Counted from the stretch's first letter, positions 8,809-17,887 are shown. The stretch is DNA of 64,000 bases from Bacillota bacterium (GCA_021820965.1 JAKACZ010000009.1:45425-109424), one strand, 5' to 3'. Numbers and translations: made by a program. The notes: a model not told the origin generated them from the letters alone.

Positions 8809-9603
8809 GTGAGGCTAACCGGGCGTTCGTTTGTGGTGTATTATGGGCAGGGTCCGCTGCCAGGACTCGAAACTTACGATATTGCCATTCTAGAACCGGA
8901 TGGATGGACCACCCCGCTACTACGACAACTGCAGGGGGACCAGGTGACGGCTCTCGCCTATGTGAGCGTGCTCGAAGTGCCGGATTGGCGTGTTCACCGG
9001 GTTGGCCTTGAAGATGAAGACTTCGTTCGCCTCGAGGGTCAAAAGTGGGTAAAAGAGCCCTTTAAAAATCAGTTGGCACGGCCGGATTCGGAGAACTGGC
9101 GGCGACATCTGACACGTCATGTCGACGCCCTTTATCGCAGCGGCTGGGATGGTCTCTTCCTAGACACACTGGGAGACCTGGAGGACGAAGACTTACGTGG
9201 TCTAGCTCCCTGGCTGCTGCCGGCCGCCGCCGACCTGGTACGGCGCCTGCGTGCCGCGTTTCCCGATCGGCCGATCTTGGTCAACAACGGGCTCTGGCGG
9301 GTTGTGCCGTTCATTGCTGACTACATTGACGGGGTGTGCTGGGAAGGAGACCTTACTCCCGACATCTTGAAGAAGCCATGGGCCCAAGCTATGATTGACT
9401 TTCTCGGACGTGCGGCGCAGGAGCGCGGCTGGGTCAATCTGATGCTGACCCACCTCTCCGGGACCTCCCCTAGCTCCCTGCAGCAGATCTTGCGTTTTTC
9501 CGAGGATGCCGACCGCTATGGATTTCTTTCATACGTGGCGCCCGGCGACTATGCACACGCCATACGGCTCAGAGATGGCCGCGTGATCGGTCGCCCGTCG
9601 TAA
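8809..9603 (+). CDS. GH114-type polygalactosaminidase-like hydrolase
   Basis: The 264-residue protein has the features of the GH114 (endo-alpha-1,4-polygalactosaminidase, TM1410-like) TIM barrel. These are YYGQGPLPGLETYDIAILEP near the N-terminus, GWDGLFLDTLGD with the probable catalytic Asp at about 115, and DGVCWEGDL with a conserved Glu. GH114 is related to the hydrolase domain of PelA, which trims the partly GalN/GalNAc-based Pel polymer, so its place next to pelF/pelG-like genes is meaningful. The GTG at 8809 has an excellent GGAGGAGGG site. An earlier in-frame start would overlap the HD-GYP gene and encode an Arg run. No signal peptide is seen, which is odd for a hydrolase of exported polymer. 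Confidence 0.8.
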   Translation: MRLTGRSFVVYYGQGPLPGLETYDIAILEPDGWTTPLLRQLQGDQVTALAYVSVLEVPDWRVHRVGLEDEDFVRLEGQKWVKEPFKNQLARPDSENWRRHLTRHVDALYRSGWDGLFLDTLGDLEDEDLRGLAPWLLPAAADLVRRLRAAFPDRPILVNNGLWRVVPFIADYIDGVCWEGDLTPDILKKPWAQAMIDFLGRAAQERGWVNLMLTHLSGTSPSSLQQILRFSEDADRYGFLSYVAPGDYAHAIRLRDGRVIGRPS

Positions 9604-9695
9604 TTTGTCATACAGAGTTTGTTTCTGATAATTCCGCATCTATTATTGATTATAGGGTTTTATTTGGCCTGGGCATGGTTTCGGAAGGGATCGAT

Positions 9696-10508
9696 ATGGC
9701 GTCACGAGCGGTTCTGCTACTGCCCGTCTATAACGAATCAACCACCATTATCGACGTGCTTGAAACAGCCGATCCCTTTTGTGATCTCATTTTAGTGGTC
9801 GATGACGGTTCGCGCGATGCCACTCGCGAGTTGCTCGACGGCTACGCCCGAGCGCATCCCCAGCTGTTCTTTGTTAGCCATCACACCAATCGGGGAATGT
9901 CGGGCGCGATTTTAACCGGATTTTTGATCCTGCGGGAAGGAGTTCGGCTGGGGATCCTCAATGGTGATGATATCGTTGTGACAATGGATTCAGATGGGCA
10001 GCACGATCCCCGCGATATTCCCACCCTGACTCAAATATTGAAGGACAAGCAAGCTGATTTGGTATTGGGCCGGCGGACCTTTGAAAAGTATCCAGGGGTT
10101 AAACGGCTCGGTAATTGGGGTCTGACGCTCTGGGCCAGTTGGTGGAGTGGATTTCGCTACCAGGATGCGGAGTGCGGCTTTCGGGCACTTCGTGTCGAAC
10201 TTTTACTTGACATACTTCCCTATTTTAACCCGACGCAATACGGACTTGCCCAGGAGATGGCGGTCATCGCAGCCCGACGCTCGTGGCGGATAATCAACGA
10301 TGTGACAATTCACGTGCCCAGGTATCGTTCCGGCGCCAAAATTTCAAACGGGTTCAATAACTGCTTGTCGGCGGTCCGAGCCTGGCGCAGGGTGAGTGCG
10401 AACCACGTCGTTGATCATCAACTTATATGGCCCGATTTGTTGATACCACCAAGTGGTGCAGACACCAAAAATGATCACCCGAAGTGGGGGCTCAAGGGTG
10501 TATTTTGA
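9696..10508 (+). CDS. GT2 glycosyltransferase (polyprenyl-phosphate type)
   Basis: This 270-residue family 2 glycosyltransferase has the GT-A pattern LVVDDGSRDATRE near residue 35 and the metal-binding DSDGQHD near residue 105. It also has an acceptor-side segment, QDAECGFRAL. Its length and lack of C-terminal membrane helices fit dolichyl/undecaprenyl-phosphate sugar synthases, which supply lipid-linked sugars to GT-C enzymes. The two GT-C-like proteins nearby would be logical users. ATG 9696 has a GGAAGGGAT site; ATG 9675 is an alternative. The end overlaps the start of the next gene. Confidence 0.8.
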   Translation: MASRAVLLLPVYNESTTIIDVLETADPFCDLILVVDDGSRDATRELLDGYARAHPQLFFVSHHTNRGMSGAILTGFLILREGVRLGILNGDDIVVTMDSDGQHDPRDIPTLTQILKDKQADLVLGRRTFEKYPGVKRLGNWGLTLWASWWSGFRYQDAECGFRALRVELLLDILPYFNPTQYGLAQEMAVIAARRSWRIINDVTIHVPRYRSGAKISNGFNNCLSAVRAWRRVSANHVVDHQLIWPDLLIPPSGADTKNDHPKWGLKGVF

Positions 10509-11145
10509 GGGGGATCGGGCTCAATTTCTCGCCAAGATGCGCGAGCAGCGCAACATTTGGCAGTGGCTTTTGGACCGCCTGGCTTTCCCCTGGCTGGCGG
10601 TCACGCCCGGTTCCGAGGCGCTAAAACACGGGCTCATGCCATTGGACCTTGAACGTTTTCGAGTGGTGCTTGTAGAAATCCGCGGTCGGCTGTTGGACAT
10701 CGGATGCGGGGATAATCTCTTGGTGGAGGCGTACGGTAATGGTGTGGGGGCAGACATCATTGACTGGGGACATGTGGACGTTGTCTTGACCGGGGACGGA
10801 TCACTACCTTTTGACGATGGCAGTTTTGACACGGTGACAATTGTCGCGGCCTTGAATCACATGGCGCACCGAGATGAGCTGATCAAGGAGTGCCATCGGG
10901 TGCTTTCCCCGCCGGGACGGTTGATTGTGACCATGCTAAATCCTCCCGTCTCTTACATTTCACATCATCTACGGCGACGCATAGATCCAGACCAAATCCA
11001 TCGCCGCCCTAATCGTGACGAGGTCTGGGGCATGTGGCCTCGCGATGTTGAGCGCCTGCTAAATCGGGGTGGCTTTTCCTTGCAGTCGTCCCGAGGATTT
11101 GTCTGGGATCTCAATCTGATAAATATAGCGAAGCGGGTCGATTAG
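10498..11145 (+). CDS. SAM-dependent methyltransferase (class I)
   Basis: The protein of about 215 residues has the class I methyltransferase core: motif I LLDIGCGDN, motif II/III region GDGSLPFDDGSFDTVTIV, and RVLSPPGRLIVTML. This is the UbiE/type 11 arrangement. The reading frame overlaps the end of the GT2 gene. The GTG at 10498 lies inside the GT2 stop region, and an ATG at 10453 or 10534 is also possible. In this setting it may methylate a glycan or a lipid-linked sugar, but no substrate can be read from the sequence. Confidence 0.75.
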   Translation: MYFEGDRAQFLAKMREQRNIWQWLLDRLAFPWLAVTPGSEALKHGLMPLDLERFRVVLVEIRGRLLDIGCGDNLLVEAYGNGVGADIIDWGHVDVVLTGDGSLPFDDGSFDTVTIVAALNHMAHRDELIKECHRVLSPPGRLIVTMLNPPVSYISHHLRRRIDPDQIHRRPNRDEVWGMWPRDVERLLNRGGFSLQSSRGFVWDLNLINIAKRVD

Positions 11146-11262
11146 GCGTTCTGTAGCGAGGATGTCGTCGCAACCGCTGAATAAGTACACTAAAATGCTG
11201 GAACTTGTCGGATAGCCTGTATACTAACAACGTGAGTGTACGGATGCAAGAAAGGAAGACAC

Positions 11263-11583
11263 ATGATGGTTCGCCTGTTGCAAAGAATGGGGGTTCGATT
11301 GGCTACGGCGGTGCTGGTGCTGGGAACGGCGGCCGGCGCATCATCGGGAGTTCAAGCGGCATCGCATTCTCGTTCGGTTAAGCAACCGATTCTGCTTGCC
11401 GACAAAAGTCATCACTCTGATCAAGGCCGTAAAAGCAAAAGCAACAGTGATGGCAATCCTCCGAGTAGCTCGAGCGGGGGGTCAACTTCTTTGCCTGAAA
11501 CACCTTATGCTATTTTGTTCCCCGTGGCAATAGCTGGCGTGACCTGGACGGTGTACCGAAAGCGCCAACGCCAATCCCAATAA
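11263..11583 (+). CDS. Small exported protein, likely exosortase substrate
   Basis: This 106-residue protein has an N-terminal signal peptide (basic start, hydrophobic 11–26, AASGVQA-type cleavage). A low-complexity Ser/Lys/Asp-rich middle follows, then a tripartite C-terminus: LPETP at 77–81, a hydrophobic helix at 82–97 and the basic tail YRKRQRQSQ. This layout is that of proteins processed by sortases or exosortases. The exosortase gene begins 3 bases after its stop codon, so it is probably the dedicated substrate. The motif is near but not identical to LPXTG (P replaces G). A good AAGGAAG site precedes the ATG at 11263; the next codon is also ATG. Confidence 0.65.
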   Translation: MMVRLLQRMGVRLATAVLVLGTAAGASSGVQAASHSRSVKQPILLADKSHHSDQGRKSKSNSDGNPPSSSSGGSTSLPETPYAILFPVAIAGVTWTVYRKRQRQSQ

Positions 11584-11586
11584 ATC

Positions 11587-12567
11587 ATGACAGTTCGTGC
11601 GGAGTGGTCCGGATATGGGTGGGCATTTATCCTTGCCAGTATCCCCTTTGCCCTAGCATCGGGGCGCTTGATTCAGGACTCCTTGTCCGATGTGCCTGAA
11701 GCGTACCTGGTCTTTATTCCGCTGGTCGCGTATTTCTGGATCGCGTTATCCCTGCACCGCATGGAGGCGGGGCGATCGGCTGATAAGTTGAGGGCTTTGG
11801 TTGTCTGGCTTCTAATCGGTACTACAGGCCTGATACTGGAATGGGCTCTTGGGGCGCAATATTCCAGCCGGTTTGATACCTCGGCTTTCCTGTTGTGGCC
11901 AGCCTGGACTGGTTTGGTGGTGTGGGTTTTATACGGGAGCGGTGCGTTGGCGCGCGTGTGGAAACCGCTCTTGTATCTCTATCTGGTTTGGCCTCCCCTG
12001 TACATGGCAATCATCAACTTCTTCAATCCGCATCTAGAGAGGGCCTCCTTTGCAATTTTGTACCACCTGGCGCGGGATTTGAGTTGGCTTAGCGTCATAC
12101 GTCCCGGCTCCTACGCGATTCAGTACGGTAACCATTTAACGGCGATCGCCAACGTAACCGCTGCCTGCAGTGGGTCCGATAGTATATTGGCTCTGTTGGT
12201 CGTGTTCCCGGCAGCGTTGTTGGTATTTGAGAGCACGGTGACGCGGAAGTTGGCATTGATCGGGATCGGATGCCTGTTGGCATTCATCGCCAACAATATT
12301 CGCATCATAGTGATTTTGGGGGCCGTGCATGCCTGGGGTCCGTATTGGGGCTTTGATGTCTTCCACCCTCTTTTGGGTCCAATAATGTTTGTAGCCCTCT
12401 TAGCTAGCCTTTTGTCCTATGGAGGGTTGACGGTGCCCCGCCGGGCCCAGGGAAATTCCGTATCCGTGGCAGCGCGTGCCTCAGGCCAAGTCTATTGGTT
12501 GCTGGGCGCCGCAGTTGGTGTGGCGGCTTTACTTTTCCACGTGGCGAATCCGTTTTTGCCTCGATAA
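11587..12567 (+). CDS. Exosortase/archaeosortase family membrane transpeptidase
   Basis: The 326-residue protein has eight or more transmembrane helices and the complete exosortase catalytic set. Cys194 lies in TAACSGSDS, Arg239 in ANNIRI and His260 in FHPLLGP. Exosortases cleave C-terminal sorting signals of exported proteins at the outer face of the membrane and are typically found in exopolysaccharide loci. Here it follows immediately after a small protein with a sorting-type tail and precedes a GT-C-like membrane protein. The family is common in Gram-negatives and archaea and sparser in Firmicutes. The subtype cannot be fixed without a profile search. Confidence 0.85.
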   Translation: MTVRAEWSGYGWAFILASIPFALASGRLIQDSLSDVPEAYLVFIPLVAYFWIALSLHRMEAGRSADKLRALVVWLLIGTTGLILEWALGAQYSSRFDTSAFLLWPAWTGLVVWVLYGSGALARVWKPLLYLYLVWPPLYMAIINFFNPHLERASFAILYHLARDLSWLSVIRPGSYAIQYGNHLTAIANVTAACSGSDSILALLVVFPAALLVFESTVTRKLALIGIGCLLAFIANNIRIIVILGAVHAWGPYWGFDVFHPLLGPIMFVALLASLLSYGGLTVPRRAQGNSVSVAARASGQVYWLLGAAVGVAALLFHVANPFLPR

Positions 12568-12585
12568 GCGACAGGGGGTCACGTG

Positions 12586-14553
12586 ATGACGGCGTCCATG
12601 GCATTTCCCCTTCCCTTGATGCTACTCACAGTGGCCCAGGTGGTTATCGGGTCAGCGCTAATCTTCGCTCTCATCCCGGCGCTCATCTTTCCCCCTCTCT
12701 CGGTGGATCCGGCCGATCAATGGGTGGCCCGGGCCGGGTTGATGCTGGCATGGATAATGTTGATGGCATATTTGCTGGCAGCGGTGCATTTTTTCAGTGC
12801 CGTGGCACTGTTAGCGCTGTTGGCCTTGACAGGGTGGTTTCTTCGGCACCGAGCTCCAAGCCGGTATATCCTCAGCGGGGGGCATCAGGCTAGTGCGTCC
12901 TTTTACGATGCGTTGTCGCAAGCGTTTAATTGGCGCAAAAAGGTGCGGGAGAGAGCTCAAGGTGTGGATCGGCTGACGAGGCGTTGGATGCCCGCCGATC
13001 CAATGGCGTATGTGTGGACGGCAGCGGTTTTTGTCGTGCTGGGGGTGGCCGCCTGGATGCGGTTTGCGCCCAACTGGCAGCACGCCGGCCTCTTCTTTTC
13101 CGACGCCTATGAGACGGTGCAATGGGTCAAAGACATCGATGCCGGCATCCTCTTTCCCAATGGTATCTATCCGATGGGATACTATCTAGTCGTGGCCGGC
13201 ATGCAGACGCTGATGCATGCCAACGCGATTGTGTTCATTAAGTTTTTCGGGGCGTTTGTGGGAACGCTGTTGACGGCGTCCGTCATGTGGTCGACGTACC
13301 GATTTTCTGGACGGGTTGTTCCGGCGCTGGCGGCCGGGGCGGTGTACGGACTCATGCCCCACCTTCTCCCGTACGACGGAGCCCGGCAGCTGGCCGCGGA
13401 GGGTCAGGAATTTGGTAATATGTTGGTCTTGCCCGTAGCTTGGATGGTCTTTCAATCCTGGGTAACAAAAAAACGCGGGTACGTCATTGCCGCCACGGCG
13501 TTGCTGACCACAGTAGGATTGACCCATCCCGTGGCCATTCTTAATGCGGCACTGGCGGCGATCGCCGCTACGTTTGGAGCATGGGTCGTGACCGGGGTGG
13601 CCGGGCGCATCATAAAGCCATATCTTTGGATGGTGCCGTTGGGGGCAGCGACAGCGGTCACTCCCCTGGCGATTGCCTACGGGCTCGGTGTTCCCCTGCT
13701 AACCTCGGGCGTCACCTTTCTCACCGCCTCGGGCGGTACCGCCTCCGCCGTCGTCTACCCACCGGTTGCCCCGATGGTTTGGGTGGCACTGGCCGGCATC
13801 TTCGCCCTTTTTGTCACTAAACTACTTTGGTATGACGATCTTTGGGAAATGGGGCTTCCGGCTGTCGCCCTGTTCATCCTGGCCTTCGCCGAAGGTATAG
13901 TGCAGCTCCCGCGCATCGGGGTAGATTCCGCCGTGTTGACCACTCGTGCCGGAGAGTTTTTGGCGCTGGCGGAGGCCTTTAGCATCGGTCTAGGTGTGGC
14001 TGGGGCTCAAGAAGCGGCGGAGCGCCTGGGCGTGCCGCGCTCGGCCGCTGCCGCTAGTTTCCTGGCGCTAACCGTGGCGGCGGCTGTTTTGGTGTTGAAA
14101 AGCGCGATTCCCCGTCCGTTTCACGCTTACACCATGAGCAGCGATACGTTTGTGGCGGAATTTGTGCACATCGAAGAAACTCATCCTCGGTTCTCGTGGG
14201 ATGCTGTTGCCAATGGAGCCTACGCGCTGGCGCTTAATCAAGGATACCAGTATGATCCGAGTTACTGGGCCGACCACACAAGCCCTCTAACGCGCTGGCC
14301 GAAGTTTCATTTTGCGGGTCAACAGCCTTATTCCGCGAGCCAACGTTACATCTTCTTTTTTGTTCCCACTCGCGTGACGGTTCCAAAAGGACTTGCAGGT
14401 CGTGCGCAGCTTCTGATCCAGGACCAGCACCAACAGCACGCACTCAAAAATTGGATCCACAGATGGACCCGGCTTCATGGGCCTATGCCGGTGTACTGTA
14501 AGAATCGGCAATTGACGGTCTATTGGATTAGAAACGGCAAAAATTCGCTTTAG
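12586..14553 (+). CDS. Multi-pass membrane protein, GT-C-like (paralogue 2)
   Basis: The protein of about 655 residues has many transmembrane helices, an outward loop with DAYETVQWV...GIYPMG, and a soluble C-terminal domain of about 150 residues. It resembles the 5214–7112 product in loop position, overall length and C-terminal domain, so the pair arose by duplication. The ATG at 12586 is favoured by an AGGGGG site 7 bases upstream; GTG 12583 is also possible. Its position right after the exosortase recalls the large membrane proteins that accompany exosortases elsewhere. A role in building or linking a glycan to the sorted protein is an inference. Confidence 0.6.
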   Translation: MTASMAFPLPLMLLTVAQVVIGSALIFALIPALIFPPLSVDPADQWVARAGLMLAWIMLMAYLLAAVHFFSAVALLALLALTGWFLRHRAPSRYILSGGHQASASFYDALSQAFNWRKKVRERAQGVDRLTRRWMPADPMAYVWTAAVFVVLGVAAWMRFAPNWQHAGLFFSDAYETVQWVKDIDAGILFPNGIYPMGYYLVVAGMQTLMHANAIVFIKFFGAFVGTLLTASVMWSTYRFSGRVVPALAAGAVYGLMPHLLPYDGARQLAAEGQEFGNMLVLPVAWMVFQSWVTKKRGYVIAATALLTTVGLTHPVAILNAALAAIAATFGAWVVTGVAGRIIKPYLWMVPLGAATAVTPLAIAYGLGVPLLTSGVTFLTASGGTASAVVYPPVAPMVWVALAGIFALFVTKLLWYDDLWEMGLPAVALFILAFAEGIVQLPRIGVDSAVLTTRAGEFLALAEAFSIGLGVAGAQEAAERLGVPRSAAAASFLALTVAAAVLVLKSAIPRPFHAYTMSSDTFVAEFVHIEETHPRFSWDAVANGAYALALNQGYQYDPSYWADHTSPLTRWPKFHFAGQQPYSASQRYIFFFVPTRVTVPKGLAGRAQLLIQDQHQQHALKNWIHRWTRLHGPMPVYCKNRQLTVYWIRNGKNSL

Positions 14554-14919
14554 GAGTCGTCTTCGAAACGGACCAAAGGGGTGCATTTGGGGTTCACGTG
14601 CTATTTTGTCCATTCCCGGCCAAGCGATATTCGCGCGTTGATATTGAAATACCCTCCTCTTCGTGAACATTAGCAAGGCTTTGCATGGCCGTTATATCCG
14701 TACCGTCTTATATTCGCCCAATACGTGGCAACTTAATAGGCGGCTAGGCGTGGCGCTTAAGCTCATGTATAAAGTGTTGTGGGCTACGAAGGCCGCTATC
14801 GTTTTTTGGCGATCGAGAACTGTTCGAGCGTTTCGACGATTGCCGACCTCCTATGTGATGCGGGATAACCCAACATCTGGATTGCGAGAGCTGAGTGAAG
14901 GAACCGTTGCCATGTCCCA
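14554..14919. other. Intergenic, no gene supported
   Basis: The 366 bases between the last exopolysaccharide gene and the convergent flavoprotein gene contain only an Arg-rich plus-strand frame that runs into the 3' end of the flavoprotein gene. That frame has no ribosome binding site or recognisable domain. No clear terminator hairpin was seen. Confidence 0.4.
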
Positions 14920-16044
14920 TTATCGGCTGAAAATCCGACGCGACATGAGTAGGCGCTCGGCATGCCGGGTCAAAACGTGATATGAGATGCGGCCTTGAGC
15001 GACGTCAAGATAGTCGGATAGCAGCGCTTGATTGTTCCGGAACAAGTCCGACCAGAATGCGGCTAGCGGATAGAATATTAGGCCCATTTTGACCGCCGAC
15101 TTGAGCGATGGCCAAAACTCTTGATACAGACGGTCACGATAGCTTGTCAGGGGTGCATGGCCTTGGGCGGCATTTGCCACCGCCTGTGCGGCGAGTGCCC
15201 CGGACCGCAAGGCGGAATAGATGCCTTCCGCGGAAAACGCGTCCATGTAGCCGGCTGCGTCGCCGCAAAAGAGCACACGCTCCCGGATCGGGTCGGCAAA
15301 GGTCAGGCGGTATGGGAGGGGGTGGGCCAAGGGCGCTACAGGGATGTCTCCCAAGATATCTTGGCAAAATGCATAAAACCGTTCTTTCAAGGGAAACTGA
15401 CGAGCCCGAAAGGAGCCGACACCGATATTGAGCATGCTATTGCGCGGAATAACCCAGGCATAACCCCAGGGATATTGGCCGATATGGATTTCGACGCGGC
15501 CTTGGTATCGCTGATAAAGCGTGGGCGATACCAGAACTTCCGCCTCCATGGCGGCGCCCATACGGGGGCGGGCAAACCCCACGGCTTTAGCAGTTGGGCC
15601 ACGGGCTCCGTCAGCGGCAATGACGTAATCCGCTCGATAACGGGATGAGGCAGTGATAACCACGGCGCCGCGGTCGTCTGTCTCTACTCCTAAGACCGCT
15701 TCCCCGTCATGTACCTGAGCTCCGGCAGCCTCAGATGCTGTGGCTAAAAACTGGTCAAAGTACCGCCGCTCCACAATATGGCAATAGGGTTCGTTTCGCT
15801 CGAGAGTTACCGGTGAACCGTGGGCTCCCTGGAATGTCCATTGCGTGGGACTTTCCTTTATTTGTGCTTCAAATCCCCGCGGGAGAAGGCTCAGGGTCCG
15901 ATGCGTGAGAGCACCCCCGCATGGCTTGATCCGGGGCATAACCTCTTTTTCGACCAGCAGCACTGGAAAGCCGGCTTGTGCCAAACTACGGGCGGCGGTC
16001 GAGCCAGCCGGGCCGGCGCCGATAACTATTGCCGTATATCGCAT
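14920..16044 (-). CDS. Geranylgeranyl reductase family flavoprotein
   Basis: This 374-residue FAD-dependent enzyme carries GAGPAGSTAARSLAQAG (FAD-binding Rossmann motif) at the N-terminus. It also has CGGALTHRTL, a YVIAADGARGPTAK segment, and GDAAGYMDAFSAEGIYSA, the FAD/product-side motif typical of the geranylgeranyl reductase family. Members reduce isoprenoid double bonds in menaquinones, lipids or carotenoids. No isoprenoid gene is adjacent, so the substrate is open. The gene stands alone, convergent with the polysaccharide locus. Confidence 0.8.
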   Translation of the reverse strand: MRYTAIVIGAGPAGSTAARSLAQAGFPVLLVEKEVMPRIKPCGGALTHRTLSLLPRGFEAQIKESPTQWTFQGAHGSPVTLERNEPYCHIVERRYFDQFLATASEAAGAQVHDGEAVLGVETDDRGAVVITASSRYRADYVIAADGARGPTAKAVGFARPRMGAAMEAEVLVSPTLYQRYQGRVEIHIGQYPWGYAWVIPRNSMLNIGVGSFRARQFPLKERFYAFCQDILGDIPVAPLAHPLPYRLTFADPIRERVLFCGDAAGYMDAFSAEGIYSALRSGALAAQAVANAAQGHAPLTSYRDRLYQEFWPSLKSAVKMGLIFYPLAAFWSDLFRNNQALLSDYLDVAQGRISYHVLTRHAERLLMSRRIFSR

Positions 16045-16151
16045 GGTCCCAGTCCTTCCAATTAGTTTTCATCCCCATCTTAGCAAAGACAACCGCAGTC
16101 AACGGGTCAGTGATTTTTTGCTCTTCATATTTTTAGGCAAGGGATTTTATG

Positions 16152-16241
16152 ATGGACCGAGCCGTTTTTATTGTCGTCATGGGGACTCAAATACTGATTT
16201 TTGTGATCGACCTCATAGACACGCAAAACCGTATTGTGTGA
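16152..16241 (+). CDS. Possible 29-residue membrane peptide
   Basis: A short ATG frame encodes a mostly hydrophobic peptide (FIVVMGTQILIFVIDLI core) with charged ends, preceded by AAGGGA 6 bases upstream. It lies in the gap upstream of the HTH gene. There is no homology evidence, and short hydrophobic frames arise by chance, so this is tentative. Confidence 0.2.
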   Translation: MDRAVFIVVMGTQILIFVIDLIDTQNRIV

Positions 16242-16325
16242 TGGATCAGCACTTCCGTTCGGGTCTTTCTGCGAGCGCTTGAAGCCCTGGGCGGGACTAG
16301 ACCACAATCCCGGACTGAGGAGTTA

Positions 16326-16817
16326 ATGCGCTCGACGACGGACCGCTGGCCCTCTAATAGGTGGACGAAGCGGCGCCCCGGAACGTCTGGGGTCGATTTC
16401 GTTGAGCGCGTAACGGTGGCCGAACCCGTTTGGCAGTATTCCACGCGGAAGATGGCCCGGTATTTTGGGGTGTCGATCACCACCATTAATAACTGGATCA
16501 CGGCGGGTCGATGCGTCGGCATTCAGAAAGCAGGCCCTGGGAAGAATGTACGGATCTCCGACACTGCGGCATGGCTAACCTCAACCGGCAAGGCCGTCCC
16601 CGTGACCGAAATCATCGATGCCTACCAAGCCACAGCACCACGACCCCACACGTCCTCGGAGGTGCAGGCTCAGCATATGGCGGACTTGCGGCGTCTCAAA
16701 GCCAAGTACGGCAGTCAGTACGCGGCTCGACCTCCCGGGAATCGAAGGTCCAGTCGACCACATTGTCACCTCCTGACGACGAGGTTTTCTCTTTGTTCAT
16801 CTTATGGCACACAGTGA
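16326..16817 (+). CDS. HTH (MerR/excisionase-like) DNA-binding protein
   Basis: The middle of this 163-residue frame has a winged-HTH/excisionase pattern: YSTRKMARYFGVSITTINNW followed by a basic wing and RISDTAAWL. The first 35 residues and the last 40 (Arg/Pro-rich, then low complexity) do not look like a folded protein. The true start may therefore be an internal GTG near 16415, and the C-terminus may be truncated. It is an isolated gene between a flavoprotein and a hydrolase. The likely role is a small transcriptional regulator or the leftover of a mobile element. No target can be named. Confidence 0.5.
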   Translation: MRSTTDRWPSNRWTKRRPGTSGVDFVERVTVAEPVWQYSTRKMARYFGVSITTINNWITAGRCVGIQKAGPGKNVRISDTAAWLTSTGKAVPVTEIIDAYQATAPRPHTSSEVQAQHMADLRRLKAKYGSQYAARPPGNRRSSRPHCHLLTTRFSLCSSYGTQ

Positions 16818-16887
16818 CTGGGTTGGAGATACTCCTGCGCATTCGCCCCCAATAGTTCGCCGAGATGCCGCTAATAGGAGGCCCCCC

Positions 16888-17733
16888 TTATGAGGTAGAA
16901 CGGATATGATCAGCCACTGAACCCACGACGGACGCATCGACCCAATGGACGTAATGGCCGCCGCTAACACCAATCGCCCGGATATGCGGATTGCGGCGGA
17001 GTACCCACTGAACCGATTGTTCCGCCTTGCGTTGCACCTTGGAAGGCTGCGACGGCCTGGTGCTATAGACCAGCAAAGTGGGTATCGCAATTCGGGCCAA
17101 GAGTCGCGGCGGATGAGCCCGATATAGCGTGATGAGGAGCGCCAGCCCCTCAGGCGCTAATACCGGTTCATAAGTCAATGCTTGTCGGAGATAGTAGTCG
17201 TCCTCGAAGGCATACCAGCCCTTCTGCCGACAGGTGTTTACGCGATACTCCCGCGTCTCCGTCTGATCTGCCGGATCGTTGAGGCGGTCAAGCCACCGCG
17301 ACAGTCGTCGGATGCCCACTAATCGTTCCACCCCAGATATGATCGGCACGACATAACCGAAGGCGCCCGGCTGGCTGTGCCAGCGTGGCAGACGTTCGTG
17401 CCCCATATCCAGCAACGTCAATGAGGACACCCGGGATGGATAATGAGAGGCGAAGACCAACGCCATGTAACCGCCCAGGGAGTGCCCGACTAGATGCACC
17501 CGCGAAAGGTTGCGCGAGTCCAAGTAGGATGCCACCCAGTCCGCGATGGCCCGTTCCGAAACGGAGGGGTCAATTCCGTCACTGCGTCCATAGCCGGGCA
17601 GATCGACCATGAAAAACAGGTAGTCGCGCTGGAGTGCCTCACCGATGTTCAACCCGGCGCGGCCCGGCCACCCAGCGCCGGGCAAAAATACCACGGGCCT
17701 TCCCAAGCCGATCATCTCATCATAAAACCTCAT
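16888..17733 (-). CDS. Alpha/beta hydrolase
   Basis: This 281-residue alpha/beta-hydrolase has an oxyanion-hole region (PVVFLPGAGWPG), the nucleophile elbow HLVGHSLGGYMAL with Ser at about 101, and a C-terminal SGGHYVHW with the catalytic His. Together these fit the DPGYGRSDG-type esterase/lipase or haloalkane-dehalogenase-like superfamily. The substrate cannot be inferred. A GGAAGAGGG site lies upstream of the ATG. It is a single gene, convergent with the HTH gene. Confidence 0.8.
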   Translation of the reverse strand: MRFYDEMIGLGRPVVFLPGAGWPGRAGLNIGEALQRDYLFFMVDLPGYGRSDGIDPSVSERAIADWVASYLDSRNLSRVHLVGHSLGGYMALVFASHYPSRVSSLTLLDMGHERLPRWHSQPGAFGYVVPIISGVERLVGIRRLSRWLDRLNDPADQTETREYRVNTCRQKGWYAFEDDYYLRQALTYEPVLAPEGLALLITLYRAHPPRLLARIAIPTLLVYSTRPSQPSKVQRKAEQSVQWVLRRNPHIRAIGVSGGHYVHWVDASVVGSVADHIRSTS

Positions 17734-17887
17734 GATGAACCCTCTTCCACAACGGTTTAATTCGGATTAGAAGCCCTGCATGTCGTTCTCAAAACCATCG
17801 TATCGAAATGATCGACGGTTCACCAAGCGACAACGCTCCCTACCGCTAATGGATTTGCCCCTCATAATTGACCACATTTGAGTCATT

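Noticed and set aside
14663..14980. Plus-strand frame of about 105 codons
   Set aside because: It is Arg-rich, has no ribosome binding site, and overlaps the 3' end of the well-supported flavoprotein gene on the other strand.
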